The notes: generated from the letters alone by a model not told the origin. Shown: positions 1 to 8,981, numbered from the stretch's first letter. The stretch: 37,041 nt of DNA from CAXBDP01 sp041689935 (GCA_041689935.1 JBDNFI010000075.1:1-37041), one strand, 5' to 3'. A program made the numbers and translations.

Positions 1-182
1 AAAACCTTTAGCGGGTTCAAAACAAGAATCTTAGCAAAAATAACTGCCCTGACATTGATTCAATTTATCAACAAGTTTATATTCGATAGGAACATTAACA
101 ATATTAAAATTCAAATCACTTAATTTCACCCAACGGGTTACTTACTATATTTATAAATGTAATTAAAGTTGGATTGATACAC

Positions 183-278
183 AATAAAGAGTAGTTTCGT
201 TTTCCAACTCAAATAAAGATTAGTTTGGTTTTCCAACTCAAATAAAGATTAGTTTGGTTTTCCAACTCAAATAAAGAT
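183..278. repeat. 29-bp tandem repeat (minisatellite), about 3.3 copies
   Basis: Three near-identical 29-bp units follow one another. Each begins AATAAAGATTAG and ends TTTTCCAACTCA. The phase marker CCAACTC recurs at 204, 233 and 262, exactly 29 bp apart. The first unit differs slightly (GAGTAG and TTTCG). Each unit contains a small inverted repeat, AGTTTGG-TTTT-CCAACT. Read on the minus strand, that hairpin is followed by a T-rich run. The array lies just downstream of the minus-strand metZ stop codon. No gene is visible in the rest of 1-340. Confidence 0.93.
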
Positions 279-340
279 GAGAATCCATCACTTTGCAGAG
301 CAAAATTAAATTAGCAATTCTCCCAATCAATACCCAAACC

Positions 341-1507
341 TCAACAAATAGCCACCTCCAAATCCCTAATAATATCCTCTACGTTCTCCAAACCTACAGA
401 AAGCCTCAATAGGCCATTCGTAATATTTACCCTCCCGCGGTCTTCTCGCGAAAGCTTGGAATGCGTAGTGGAGGCTGGATGGGTAATGATGGTTCGAGTA
501 TCGCCAAGGTTTGCAGATATCTTGATCATTTGGAGTTTATTCATTTTTTCAAACAAGCCAGTTTCTCCTGTTTTCAACTCAAAAGTGACTAATCCTCCAC
601 CCATTTTCATTTGCTTTTGTACTATATCAAAATGCGGATGCGTCGGTAAGAAAGGATATTTCACCCATCCCACGTTGGGATGCGTTTGGAGCCATTCCGC
701 AATTTTCAGTGCATTCTCGCAATGTCTATCCATTCTCACATGGAGTGTTTCTAAGCTTTTGGAAAGAATCCAGGCATTAAAAGGCGATAAAGCAGGGCCA
801 GTATGGCGGCTCAGAAAAGTAACTTTTTCTATCAACTCTTCAGACCCCAACACAGCACCTCCAAGTACGCGGCCTTGTCCATCGATAAATTTAGTGGCAG
901 AGTGCGTGATGATATCAGCACCAAATTTTTGCGGATTTTGCAAATAAGGAGTTGCAAAGCAGTTGTCTATATTCATCAGTATTCCTTTCTGCTTGCAAAG
1001 CTCACCCATACATGCCAAATCGAGCACATCCAGCCCATGGTTGCTAGGCGTTTCTGCAAAAAACATCTTGGTATTTGGTTGTATGGCTGCCTTCCAAGTG
1101 TCGGGTTTGTCGATATCTACATAGCTGGAACTGATGCCCCAGCGAGGCAATAGTTGGGTTAGAATTTGATGCGTGGAGCCAAAAAGTGATCTGGAAGCGA
1201 GCACATGATCGCCTGATTGCAAGAAGCTGGCAATGCTCAAAAACATAGCAGACATACCCGATGCAGTAGCTACTCCAGCTTCGGCACCTTCTAGCACGCA
1301 AAGCTTCTGAATAAATTCAGTCGTATTGGGGTTGGAATAGCGCGAATATATATTTCCTTCGATTTCGCCGTTGAACATATCCCGAGCCATTTCGGCGGTT
1401 TCGAACACGAAACTTGAGCTCGGGAAAATAGGCGCAGAATGCTCTTGATAAATGGTTCTGTCCATTTGGCCTCTTATGGCATCAGTTTCAAAGTGCTTGT
1501 TGTTCAT
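341..1507 (-). CDS. metZ: O-succinylhomoserine sulfhydrylase / trans-sulfuration PLP enzyme
   Basis: This 388-residue protein is a complete Cys/Met-metabolism PLP enzyme, of normal length for the family. The segment SRYSNPNT (residues 55-62) binds the cofactor phosphate. The PLP lysine is Lys206 in THSATKFIDGQGRVLGG, and the DGQGRVLGG tail is characteristic of O-succinylhomoserine sulfhydrylase (MetZ) rather than MetB or MetC. The family makes homocysteine from activated homoserine and sulfide in the cytoplasm, the direct-sulfhydrylation route to methionine. A cystathionine gamma-synthase or methionine gamma-lyase role cannot be excluded from sequence alone. It is monocistronic and divergent from the gene at 1679. 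One exact GCGGGAGG word lies inside it at 431-438. Confidence 0.88.
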   Translation of the reverse strand: MNNKHFETDAIRGQMDRTIYQEHSAPIFPSSSFVFETAEMARDMFNGEIEGNIYSRYSNPNTTEFIQKLCVLEGAEAGVATASGMSAMFLSIASFLQSGDHVLASRSLFGSTHQILTQLLPRWGISSSYVDIDKPDTWKAAIQPNTKMFFAETPSNHGLDVLDLACMGELCKQKGILMNIDNCFATPYLQNPQKFGADIITHSATKFIDGQGRVLGGAVLGSEELIEKVTFLSRHTGPALSPFNAWILSKSLETLHVRMDRHCENALKIAEWLQTHPNVGWVKYPFLPTHPHFDIVQKQMKMGGGLVTFELKTGETGLFEKMNKLQMIKISANLGDTRTIITHPASTTHSKLSREDRGRVNITNGLLRLSVGLENVEDIIRDLEVAIC

Positions 1508-1629
1508 TCCCAGTCGCTATTCTAATTCCTTGGCAAATTAGCCTATTTCTAAAATTTATACTCATTGATTTATCAAATTCTTAACGGACGATAAATTTCT
1601 AATTTTCTAGGACAATAATTAAATCACAA

Positions 1630-1670
1630 TTTTACAAATGGAATCAATTTCAAATTGTATCATTGTAAAA
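1630..1670. promoter_or_regulatory. Nested inverted repeats upstream of the Gcr-family gene
   Basis: An outer pair, TTTTACAAATG (1630-1640) and CATTGTAAAA (1661-1670), flanks an inner palindrome CAATTT-C-AAATTG (1645-1657). The structure sits 23 bp before the likely ATG at 1694, in the metZ/Gcr divergent intergenic region. It could be an operator or a 5' leader hairpin. No regulator can be assigned. Confidence 0.45.
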
Positions 1671-1678
1671 GGTGAATT

Positions 1679-3706
1679 TTGAATACCTGTCGTATGAAGA
1701 AATTATTAGACAGAATACATATTGAAGCTGAAACAGCAAAGCCTGAGTTGCTCATTGAATTGGTGCAAGAAATTCGACCAAAGAAGCACAACGATTATGA
1801 AAGTGCAGACAAAAATCTAAATGCCTTAATTTCAATAATAAAAGAGAACGAGTATCTAAGACTATCATTGAGGCGGTATTTGCGGGAGGTTTTTATGAAC
1901 AACGATCCCGTTTCCTTATTGACTGAGTCAGGTATTTTGTCCAACAAGGGATTTTTTGCAGAGGGTTTTGAAAAATTCGTGCAATACTTTTTACCAGCGG
2001 CCAAAGAGAATCACCTGTTGATAGGCATTTTAAATGAAAGCTTCCATCGAAAAACAGATTATCGTTGGATAGAGAAAATGTCGTCAAAAACGTGGGAGCA
2101 TTTATTCGAATTAATCACTTTGGATATGGATGCGGATCCTACCTTTCTTCAGAAAGAGTTGTTTCATTACAATAATGCGTTGGAAATCATTTCTCACCGA
2201 ATAGCTGGAATTAGCTTAGATCCTGACTTGATTGACCGCTTTCCACGACTCGAAAAGCCAGACTCACCTTTTCTAATCCAAAATCGAGTAATCGTTTTAT
2301 TGCTTAACAAGATTAGTGAAGGAGGCGTAGATTCTTTTTCATCTGGAGAATATAAGGAGATTTTGGAGGTGCTAGAGCAGTGCGATGAAGTAATCACCAT
2401 TCTGATAAAGGATCAACATGAAAAAGGTGCAGAGCTGTCATTAACCTATTTGGTTCAACGCTTGCATCAGCATACAGATAGGCTAAATGTGCTATTGGAA
2501 ATTCTATTTTATCAGCGGGAAAAGGACAAGGTTTTTCCATTAGTTTTTTTATTCAAAAAATTGGTGAAAGCAGAAAACCGCAAAAACAATCTATTTGATC
2601 ATTTCTATGCGAATGTGGGCTTACTGGCTTTTCAAATAACTGAACATGCTGGCAAAACAGGCGAAAAATACATCACTCATGATTGGAAAGGCTATCTGAA
2701 AATGTTGCTTTCTTCCATGGGTGGCGGGTTGATTGTAGGCTTTTTAAGTTGTTTTAAAATCCTGATATATTATTTACGATTGGCACCATTCGGTGAAGCC
2801 TTTTTGTATAGTATGAACTACTCCTTGGGTTTTATAGCCATACACGTAACGAAAACTACTCTAGCCACAAAGCAGCCAGCCATGACTGCTACCAAAATTG
2901 CCGCTTCATTGGATGTGAATGGTACAGAGCGGGAGTCACTTTTAAGCCTATCCGATTTAATTGTGAAAGTATTTAGGAGTCAGTTTATCGCTTTTGTCGG
3001 CAATGTTTTAATCGCCTTTCCTGTCGCATTTTTAGTAGCTTTTGGCTATGCAAGCTATTTTGGAGAACAAATAGCCGAAGACCAAAAAGCCATGCAATTG
3101 ATTACCGAAATCCACCCTTGGGAGTCACTATCCTTATTTTATGCAGCCATAGCGGGTATTTGTTTATTTCTGTCGGGGGTCATTTCTGGCTATTATGACA
3201 ATAAGGTTGTTTTCGCCAAAATTCCACAACGATTGAGAGAAAATAAGAGGTTACGATCTATTATGTCCAAAAGTAGATTAGAGAAGTTTAGTAATTATAT
3301 AGATAACAATCTTGGTAGCCTGATGGGTAATTTCTTTTTAGGGATTTTCTTGGGTTCTATGGGAACCTTGGGTTACATATTTGGTCTTCCTTTGGACATT
3401 CGCCATATAACCTTCGCATCGGGCAATTTTGGTATTGCCATGTACGTGCTTGGAGATCAGCTTCCTTTAAATACAATTTTAGTTTCAACACTTGGTATTG
3501 TGGGTATCGGTTTGATGAATTTTTTGGTAAGCTTTGGCTTAGCAATATACGTGGCAATTTTATCCAGAGGTGTGGCTTTTAAAAGAATTGGCCTATTGTT
3601 CAGGCTTATTGGGCGTCATCTGTGGAGGCATCCGATGTTGTTTTTCTTTCCTCCTGCTAGTTCTCAAAATGAGGAAAGGAACGAGCAGAATAACACTGAA
3701 AAATAG
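1679..3706 (+). CDS. SpecificRecomb (Gcr-type) family membrane protein
   Basis: The protein has 675 residues from the TTG at 1679. The ATG at 1694 (protein MKKLLDRIH) is the more natural start and gives 670. It matches the family historically named site-specific recombinase (Gcr, Pfam SpecificRecomb). The segments that identify it are NYSLGFIAIHVTKTTLATKQ, the following PAMTA, and the glycine-rich GNFFLGIFLGSMGTLGYIFG near residues 550-570. The N-terminal 330 residues are helical and soluble-looking. The C-terminal half carries about six or seven hydrophobic helices, so this is an integral membrane protein. I see no tyrosine- or serine-recombinase catalytic motif, so the family name should not be taken as a function. 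It is probably monocistronic. Nested inverted repeats precede it. Confidence 0.75.
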   Translation: MNTCRMKKLLDRIHIEAETAKPELLIELVQEIRPKKHNDYESADKNLNALISIIKENEYLRLSLRRYLREVFMNNDPVSLLTESGILSNKGFFAEGFEKFVQYFLPAAKENHLLIGILNESFHRKTDYRWIEKMSSKTWEHLFELITLDMDADPTFLQKELFHYNNALEIISHRIAGISLDPDLIDRFPRLEKPDSPFLIQNRVIVLLLNKISEGGVDSFSSGEYKEILEVLEQCDEVITILIKDQHEKGAELSLTYLVQRLHQHTDRLNVLLEILFYQREKDKVFPLVFLFKKLVKAENRKNNLFDHFYANVGLLAFQITEHAGKTGEKYITHDWKGYLKMLLSSMGGGLIVGFLSCFKILIYYLRLAPFGEAFLYSMNYSLGFIAIHVTKTTLATKQPAMTATKIAASLDVNGTERESLLSLSDLIVKVFRSQFIAFVGNVLIAFPVAFLVAFGYASYFGEQIAEDQKAMQLITEIHPWESLSLFYAAIAGICLFLSGVISGYYDNKVVFAKIPQRLRENKRLRSIMSKSRLEKFSNYIDNNLGSLMGNFFLGIFLGSMGTLGYIFGLPLDIRHITFASGNFGIAMYVLGDQLPLNTILVSTLGIVGIGLMNFLVSFGLAIYVAILSRGVAFKRIGLLFRLIGRHLWRHPMLFFFPPASSQNEERNEQNNTEK

Positions 3707-3756
3707 TCATTCCCTTAATCCTAAATAAATTTAATAGGTTTCCCGTTTTCAGCTAT

Positions 3757-3764
3757 TATTTTTG
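3757..3764 (+). promoter_or_regulatory. Bacteroidota -7 promoter box abutting guaA
   Basis: TATTTTTG is an exact match to the Bacteroidota -7 consensus TAnnTTTG. It ends only four bases before the guaA ATG at 3769, so transcription would begin at or next to the start codon and the mRNA would be essentially leaderless. A -33 TTTG box is not clear. Confidence 0.5.
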
Positions 3765-3768
3765 CACC

Positions 3769-5298
3769 ATGGCTGAACAAATTCTTATCCTTGATTTTGG
3801 TTCTCAATACACACAGCTTATTGCAAGACGTGTGAGAGAACTTAATGTGTATTGTGAAATCCATCCTTATAATCATGTTCCTGAAATAACCGGTGATATA
3901 AAAGGTATCATCCTTTCGGGCAGTCCATGCTCAGTGTGGGATGAAGATGCACCGGATGTTGACTTGAGTGGGATTAGAGGAAAAATCCCTATTTTGGGCG
4001 TTTGCTATGGTGCTCAATTGATGGCACATAAAAATGGTGGAACGGTATTGCCATCGGAAATTCGAGAATATGGCCGAGCCAAGCTTAGCAAAGTAGATAC
4101 ACACTTCGAATTGATGAAAGAAATGTCCCTTCATTCGCAAGTTTGGATGTCGCATGGGGATACGATTCGTGAGCTGCCAGATAACTTTCATGTCATTGCT
4201 AGCACATCTTCGGTTGCGGTTGCAGCCTTCAAAATCAGCAATGAAGAAACCTATGGAATTCAATTCCATCCAGAGGTTACCCATTCCACAGAGGGAAAGA
4301 ATTTACTCAGAAATTTTGTGGTACATATTTGTGCATGCTCACAAGAATGGACACCAGAGATTTTTATAGAATCTACCATTATTGGTCTGCAAGAAAAATT
4401 AGGCGATGATAAGGTGGTACTTGGCCTTTCTGGCGGAGTAGATTCCTCCGTTGCGGCAATACTCATTCACAAAGCCATTGGCAAAAACCTATATTGTATT
4501 TTTGTGGACAATGGTTTGCTAAGAAAAAATGAATTTGAGGAGGTGCTTGATTCCTACTTAAATATGGGATTGAACGTGAAGGGCGTAGATTCCAAGCAGC
4601 GTTTTTATGATGCATTGAAAGGAATTAGCGAGCCAGAAGCAAAGCGAAAAGCTATTGGAAAAACATTTATCGACGTATTCGATGAGGAAGCTCATAGGAT
4701 TCAAGATGTAAAGTGGCTAGCACAGGGCACCATTTATCCTGATGTAATCGAATCTGTATCTGTGAAAGGCCCGTCTGCAATGATTAAATCTCATCATAAT
4801 GTAGGTGGCTTGCCCGAAACGATGAAATTGAAAATAGTTGAGCCATTGAATACCTTATTCAAAGATGAAGTGCGAAATGTTGGCAATAGTATGGAAATTG
4901 ATCCTAAAATTATTGGTCGCCACCCATTCCCAGGTCCTGGTTTAGCTATCCGTATTTTAGGCGATATCACAGAGGATAAGGTCAAAACCCTACAGGAAGT
5001 AGATCATATTTTCATCAATGCCTTGAAGACAGAAGGGCATTATGATAATGTGTGGCAAGCTGGAGCGATTTTGCTGCCTATACAATCGGTAGGGGTAATG
5101 GGCGATGAGCGAACGTATGAAAAAGTGGTTGCTCTTAGAGCCGTTTCTTCTGTAGATGGAATGACAGCTGATTGGTGTCATTTGCCCTACGAGTTTTTGG
5201 CAGATGTAAGTAATACCATTATTAATAAGGTGAAAGGTGTGAATAGAGTCGTGTATGACATCAGCTCTAAACCTCCCGCAACCATTGAATGGGAGTAA
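3769..5298 (+). CDS. guaA: GMP synthase (glutamine-hydrolysing)
   Basis: This 509-residue protein converts XMP to GMP with ATP and glutamine, the last step of guanine nucleotide synthesis. The N-terminal class I glutamine amidotransferase domain carries the triad Cys79 (LGVCYGAQ), His167 and Glu169 (QFHPEV). The ATP-pyrophosphatase domain has the P-loop LSGGVDSS at 220-227. The C-terminal dimerisation domain ends in the usual KPPATIEWE. Length and start are canonical. It is the first gene of a three-gene operon: the next gene starts three bases after its stop. The only start signal is a TAnnTTTG box immediately upstream, which suggests a leaderless transcript. Confidence 0.98.
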   Translation: MAEQILILDFGSQYTQLIARRVRELNVYCEIHPYNHVPEITGDIKGIILSGSPCSVWDEDAPDVDLSGIRGKIPILGVCYGAQLMAHKNGGTVLPSEIREYGRAKLSKVDTHFELMKEMSLHSQVWMSHGDTIRELPDNFHVIASTSSVAVAAFKISNEETYGIQFHPEVTHSTEGKNLLRNFVVHICACSQEWTPEIFIESTIIGLQEKLGDDKVVLGLSGGVDSSVAAILIHKAIGKNLYCIFVDNGLLRKNEFEEVLDSYLNMGLNVKGVDSKQRFYDALKGISEPEAKRKAIGKTFIDVFDEEAHRIQDVKWLAQGTIYPDVIESVSVKGPSAMIKSHHNVGGLPETMKLKIVEPLNTLFKDEVRNVGNSMEIDPKIIGRHPFPGPGLAIRILGDITEDKVKTLQEVDHIFINALKTEGHYDNVWQAGAILLPIQSVGVMGDERTYEKVVALRAVSSVDGMTADWCHLPYEFLADVSNTIINKVKGVNRVVYDISSKPPATIEWE

Positions 5299-5301
5299 AA
5301 T

Positions 5302-7026
5302 ATGAAAAGATTATTATTTATTATAAGCTTTTGTTTTCTGTTTCTGACTGTCGAAGCTCAGGACATTAGAAATAGCTTTTTAAGGGCAAAAGAGCAGTTC
5401 AGAATTGGGAACTTCAATCAAGCGAGTCAGTTATTTGCCTCCGTAGGCGAGCTCAAAAGTGGAAATCCATATTTGAATTACGCCAATTTTTATCAAGGCT
5501 TATCTCAATTCAAGGCAGGAAACTTTTCCGTAGCCCGCGACTCATTTGTGCAATTGGAGACAAGATCGCCAGGATGGGAGCGAAGAGAAGACCTATACTA
5601 TTGGCTAGCAAAAAGTGAGTTTGAGTTAGGTAAATTTCCACAGGGTTTCAATGCCTTAGAGAAAATCGGAAGTGCATCAGCAAAAGAAGATGCCAATTTG
5701 ATGGAAGCGCAATATGTTGCTTCTATCGAGTCGGTAGAGCAATTGGAAAGTCTCTATCGCAGCTATCCAGATAATGCAAGATTGGGTTTAGAATTAACGC
5801 AAAGATTGATTTTAAATACAGATCGAAATTCTGAAGCTCGCGTAAAGGTATTGCGGGAGAAGTTTAATTTCAAGGAAGAAGAATTGATTGAAATGCCCGT
5901 TGCTTCCGAAATGAAGAATAGCTACAATGCAGCATTGGTTCTTCCATTTTCACTCTATTTGTTAAAAGCGGGAGGAACGTATCGCAATAGCCAATATATG
6001 GATTTCTTTGCAGGAGTAAAACTTGCCAATAGGCAATTAAGATCACAAGGAATCATCATCAATCTATTCAATTACGATACTGAAAGCCAACAAAATACCT
6101 CCATTTCGACTATTTTGAATAAGCCAGAAGTGAAAGGGATGGACTTTTTAATGTTTCATCAATTGGGAGGTAATCAAATTGATTTGGGTACTTATTCAAG
6201 CCAGAATTTGATGCCAATTGTGCTGCCTTTTGGTGGGGGAATAGAGGGGATAAAAAATAATCCATGGACGCTAATGATGAGACCAGGCAATGAAACCCTT
6301 TCGCAAAAGGTGATTGAGTATGCCAATGAAAGCATCAATAATAAAAATGCAGTTATTATTTACAGTACATCCAAGCGAGACGAAGAAATGGCGAATGCCT
6401 ATAAAAAGGCGGCAGAGGCACTTGGATTCCGAATTGTAATGATGGAGCAAATTTCTGGGCCCGACGGTTCTACGATATTTCAGCGATTATCGGAGATTCG
6501 CCAAGTAGCAGATCCCTCCCGCGACGATCCAAATGCGATGCGTGCCACGCCAGCCATGTCCAAAGAAGAAATTGGGCATATTTTTTTAGCTACAGAAAAC
6601 CCTGCAGTTATAGCAAGTGCTTTAAGTGTGTTGACCATAAGAGGTGATAAAGTTCCAACATTTGGATTCGACACTTGGTTAGATATTTCAAATATCTCAG
6701 AACTACAATTAGAGCGTCTTGGTGTCTATTTAGTAGGCTATAATGGAGTGCAATTTGGTGGCGATACGCTAAGTAAGTTTAGAGAAGATTATATCAGAGC
6801 TTATGGAACCACGCCAACCACTTATTCATCCTTTGGCTATGATGCGATGTGGCTAATAGGCAAATCAATTAAAGAAAATGGTACGCAATTTCACACTGGC
6901 ATCAAAAACGATGGCTTAATTTTAAAGGACGTTCTTTCAGGGTATCAGTTCAATCAACGAGTTGATAATCAATATATACCAATTTTCAAATTAATAAATG
7001 GAGTATTACAAGTAGTAAATGAGTAA
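5302..7026 (+). CDS. Secreted TPR plus type 1 periplasmic-binding-domain protein
   Basis: The protein has 574 residues. A signal peptide (hydrophobic residues 4-17, likely cleavage after VEAQ) sends it to the periplasm. No lipobox is visible. Residues about 20-190 form TPR-like helical repeats (FRIGNFNQASQLF, FKAGNFSVARDSF, FELGKFPQGFNAL). Residues about 208-574 resemble a LivJ-type (type 1) periplasmic-binding fold, for example YNAALVLPFSLYL and a late YSSFGYDAMWLIG. No permease or ATPase genes lie nearby, so ABC import is not supported. The architecture recalls E. coli LpoA, an activator of a cell-wall synthase, but that is inference. It lies between guaA (3-bp gap) and hemL (8-bp overlap), so the three are probably co-transcribed. 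Confidence 0.8.
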   Translation: MKRLLFIISFCFLFLTVEAQDIRNSFLRAKEQFRIGNFNQASQLFASVGELKSGNPYLNYANFYQGLSQFKAGNFSVARDSFVQLETRSPGWERREDLYYWLAKSEFELGKFPQGFNALEKIGSASAKEDANLMEAQYVASIESVEQLESLYRSYPDNARLGLELTQRLILNTDRNSEARVKVLREKFNFKEEELIEMPVASEMKNSYNAALVLPFSLYLLKAGGTYRNSQYMDFFAGVKLANRQLRSQGIIINLFNYDTESQQNTSISTILNKPEVKGMDFLMFHQLGGNQIDLGTYSSQNLMPIVLPFGGGIEGIKNNPWTLMMRPGNETLSQKVIEYANESINNKNAVIIYSTSKRDEEMANAYKKAAEALGFRIVMMEQISGPDGSTIFQRLSEIRQVADPSRDDPNAMRATPAMSKEEIGHIFLATENPAVIASALSVLTIRGDKVPTFGFDTWLDISNISELQLERLGVYLVGYNGVQFGGDTLSKFREDYIRAYGTTPTTYSSFGYDAMWLIGKSIKENGTQFHTGIKNDGLILKDVLSGYQFNQRVDNQYIPIFKLINGVLQVVNE

Positions 7027-8323
7027 ACCTAATCTATCTACCAGCAAGCAACTTTTTGATAAAGCAAAGCAATTCATTCCTGGAGGTGTTAATTCACCCG
7101 TAAGGGCTTTCAAATCCGTAGGCGGCGATCCCATATTTATCAAAAAAGCCTCAGGTGCTTTTATTTTTGATGAAGATGGTAATGCCTACATAGAGCTAAT
7201 CAATAGCTGGGGTCCCATGATTTTGGGTCATGCACATCCGATGATTATCGAAGCAGTGCAGAAAGCCGTAATCGATGGCTCTTCTTTCGGAGCACCTACC
7301 GCCAGAGAAGTAGAGATTGCCGAATTAATATGCCAAATGGTGCCATCTATTGAAAAAGTACGGATGGTAAATTCAGGTACAGAAGCTACGATGTCAGCCA
7401 TCAGAGTATCAAGGGGCTTTACAGGCCGCGACAAGTTTATCAAATTTGAAGGCTGCTATCATGGACATGGAGATTCTTTTCTGATAGCAGCTGGTAGTGG
7501 TGCAATGACGCTTGGCACACCAGATAGTCCTGGTGTTACGAAGGGTACTGCTGCAGACACCATTTCCGCCCGTTACAACGATTTGGAGCATGTAAAAGAG
7601 CTCGTGCACCGTCATAAAAATGACATCGCGGCAATCATCATTGAGCCCGTAGCAGGCAACATGGGCTGTGTATTGCCAAAAGAGGGATTTTTGGAAGGTC
7701 TACGTCAAATATGTGACCAAGAAGGCATTATATTAATCTTTGATGAAGTAATGACTGGGTTTCGTTTGGCAAAAGGCGGAGCACAAGAATTATATGGAGT
7801 GAAGCCAGACTTAACAACTCTAGGTAAAATCATTGGTGGAGGGATGCCAGTTGGTGCTTATGGCGGGAGGAAAGACATCATGGACTTCGTTTCCCCGGAA
7901 GGGCCGGTATATCAAGCAGGCACATTATCAGGAAATCCTGTGGCCATGGCAGCCGGCTTGGCAATGCTATCACATCTCAATCAGCACCCAGAAATTTACT
8001 CCCAGCTCAATGCTATTGGAAATAAGCTCGTGTCGGGTATCCAAAAAGGAGTAGATGAATTAGGCTTAAATCTCAGCATCAACCATTTAGGCAGTATGTG
8101 TACCTTGTTCTTTACGGATCAGCCTATTTATGACTTTGAAAGTGCCAAGAAAGCCGATACAGCAATGTTTGGAAAGTATTTTCGAGCGATGATTAATCGC
8201 GGCATCTATTTAGCGCCAAGTCAATTCGAATCCCTTTTTCTATCCACAGCCTTAACGGATGAAATAGTCGATAAAATCATTGTCGCAAATAAGGAATCTT
8301 TAGCAGAAGTAATGCAGGGTTGA
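7019..8323 (+). CDS. hemL: Glutamate-1-semialdehyde 2,1-aminomutase
   Basis: This 434-residue class III aminotransferase-fold enzyme makes 5-aminolevulinate from glutamate-1-semialdehyde, the second step of the C5 route to heme. Diagnostic segments are PGGVNSPVRAF (21-31), NSGTEATMSAIR (118-129), GCYHGHGDSF, FDEVMTGFR (241-249) and the PLP lysine Lys270 in TTLGKIIGGGMPVGAYGG. Length is canonical. Its ATG overlaps the end of the upstream gene by eight bases, which suggests translational coupling. A strong terminator follows at 8354-8384. Confidence 0.97.
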   Translation: MSKPNLSTSKQLFDKAKQFIPGGVNSPVRAFKSVGGDPIFIKKASGAFIFDEDGNAYIELINSWGPMILGHAHPMIIEAVQKAVIDGSSFGAPTAREVEIAELICQMVPSIEKVRMVNSGTEATMSAIRVSRGFTGRDKFIKFEGCYHGHGDSFLIAAGSGAMTLGTPDSPGVTKGTAADTISARYNDLEHVKELVHRHKNDIAAIIIEPVAGNMGCVLPKEGFLEGLRQICDQEGIILIFDEVMTGFRLAKGGAQELYGVKPDLTTLGKIIGGGMPVGAYGGRKDIMDFVSPEGPVYQAGTLSGNPVAMAAGLAMLSHLNQHPEIYSQLNAIGNKLVSGIQKGVDELGLNLSINHLGSMCTLFFTDQPIYDFESAKKADTAMFGKYFRAMINRGIYLAPSQFESLFLSTALTDEIVDKIIVANKESLAEVMQG

Positions 8324-8353
8324 TTATAATCCATTGCAATTAATACATTAATG

Positions 8354-8384
8354 AAAAAAGGAACTGTATATCGGTTCCTTTTTT
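8354..8384 (+). terminator. Rho-independent terminator after hemL
   Basis: An 11-bp perfect stem (AAAAAAGGAAC at 8354-8364 with GTTCCTTTTTT at 8374-8384) encloses a 9-nt loop and ends in a T run. It closes the guaA-hemL operon. Confidence 0.9.
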
Positions 8385-8981
8385 GTTTTAGGCACTTCTA
8401 ATTCTAGTGAGTATTTTTATTATCGTGCTAGTTAAAAGGACTTTAGTAATATATCCGCTATTTGGTTTTAAACCAAAAATGCATAAATCATAGGTAATCA
8501 GTTAATTGATTTAGACAATAAAACAGAAGTTACCATGCGAATAGCTTTAGTTATATTGATTGGAATACATGGATTTATTCCTTTGTTCGGATTTTTAAAG
8601 GCATTATTGGACTTGGCTAAAGCTCAAGATAACTAATATAGTATATAACGAGTGAAGCTTTTATGGCTGATAGGTTTAAAAAAACAGACGGCATCATCGT
8701 CAGGAATAGTGTTTCCAAAATCTGATCTAGCTTACCCATTAACCTTTTATTTAATTATAAAACATCTAACTATTGATTTACAGCATTTTATAATGTATTA
8801 AATTTTTTTTATAAACAGTTTTTGGAAAGATTGAGAAAAAATCTTCTTAACTGTACTCGGCAAAAAGCCAGTCTTAGCCAAAATTGACAAATAAATTGCG
8901 AATTGCAAATCAGTAAAACGAGGAAAACTGTCTTTTCAAAAACATCCTCTCGATCAATTTGTTAATTAAGAAATAGAAATT
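8385..8981. other. Gene-poor intergenic region
   Basis: About 600 bp between the hemL terminator and the small membrane protein at 8982. Apart from the 33-codon reading frame at 8535-8636, which looks like the eroded start of a membrane-protein gene, I see only AT-rich sequence. It includes a small hairpin, AAGATT/AATCTT, at 8827-8845. No RNA gene is recognisable. Confidence 0.6.
8535..8636 (+). pseudogene. Remnant of a small membrane-protein gene (N-terminal 33 codons)
   Basis: An ATG opens a 33-residue reading frame, MRIALVILIGIHGFIPLFGF followed by LKALLDLAKAQDN. From memory this resembles the N-terminus of a Bacteroidota family of small multi-helix membrane proteins (pattern ILIGIHGxIHLxGFLKAF). 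Family members normally continue with a conserved KPxGLLWL helix. Here a stop interrupts. In the same frame, two stops later, RVKLLWLIGLK appears, which could be the eroded continuation. It could also be a genuine 33-residue one-helix peptide. The family match needs a search. Confidence 0.4.

Noticed and set aside
1..60. GCGGGTTCAAAAC near the left edge as a tRNA T-arm
   Set aside because: No acceptor stem, no matching CCA-proximal sequence and no anticodon arm can be built around it.
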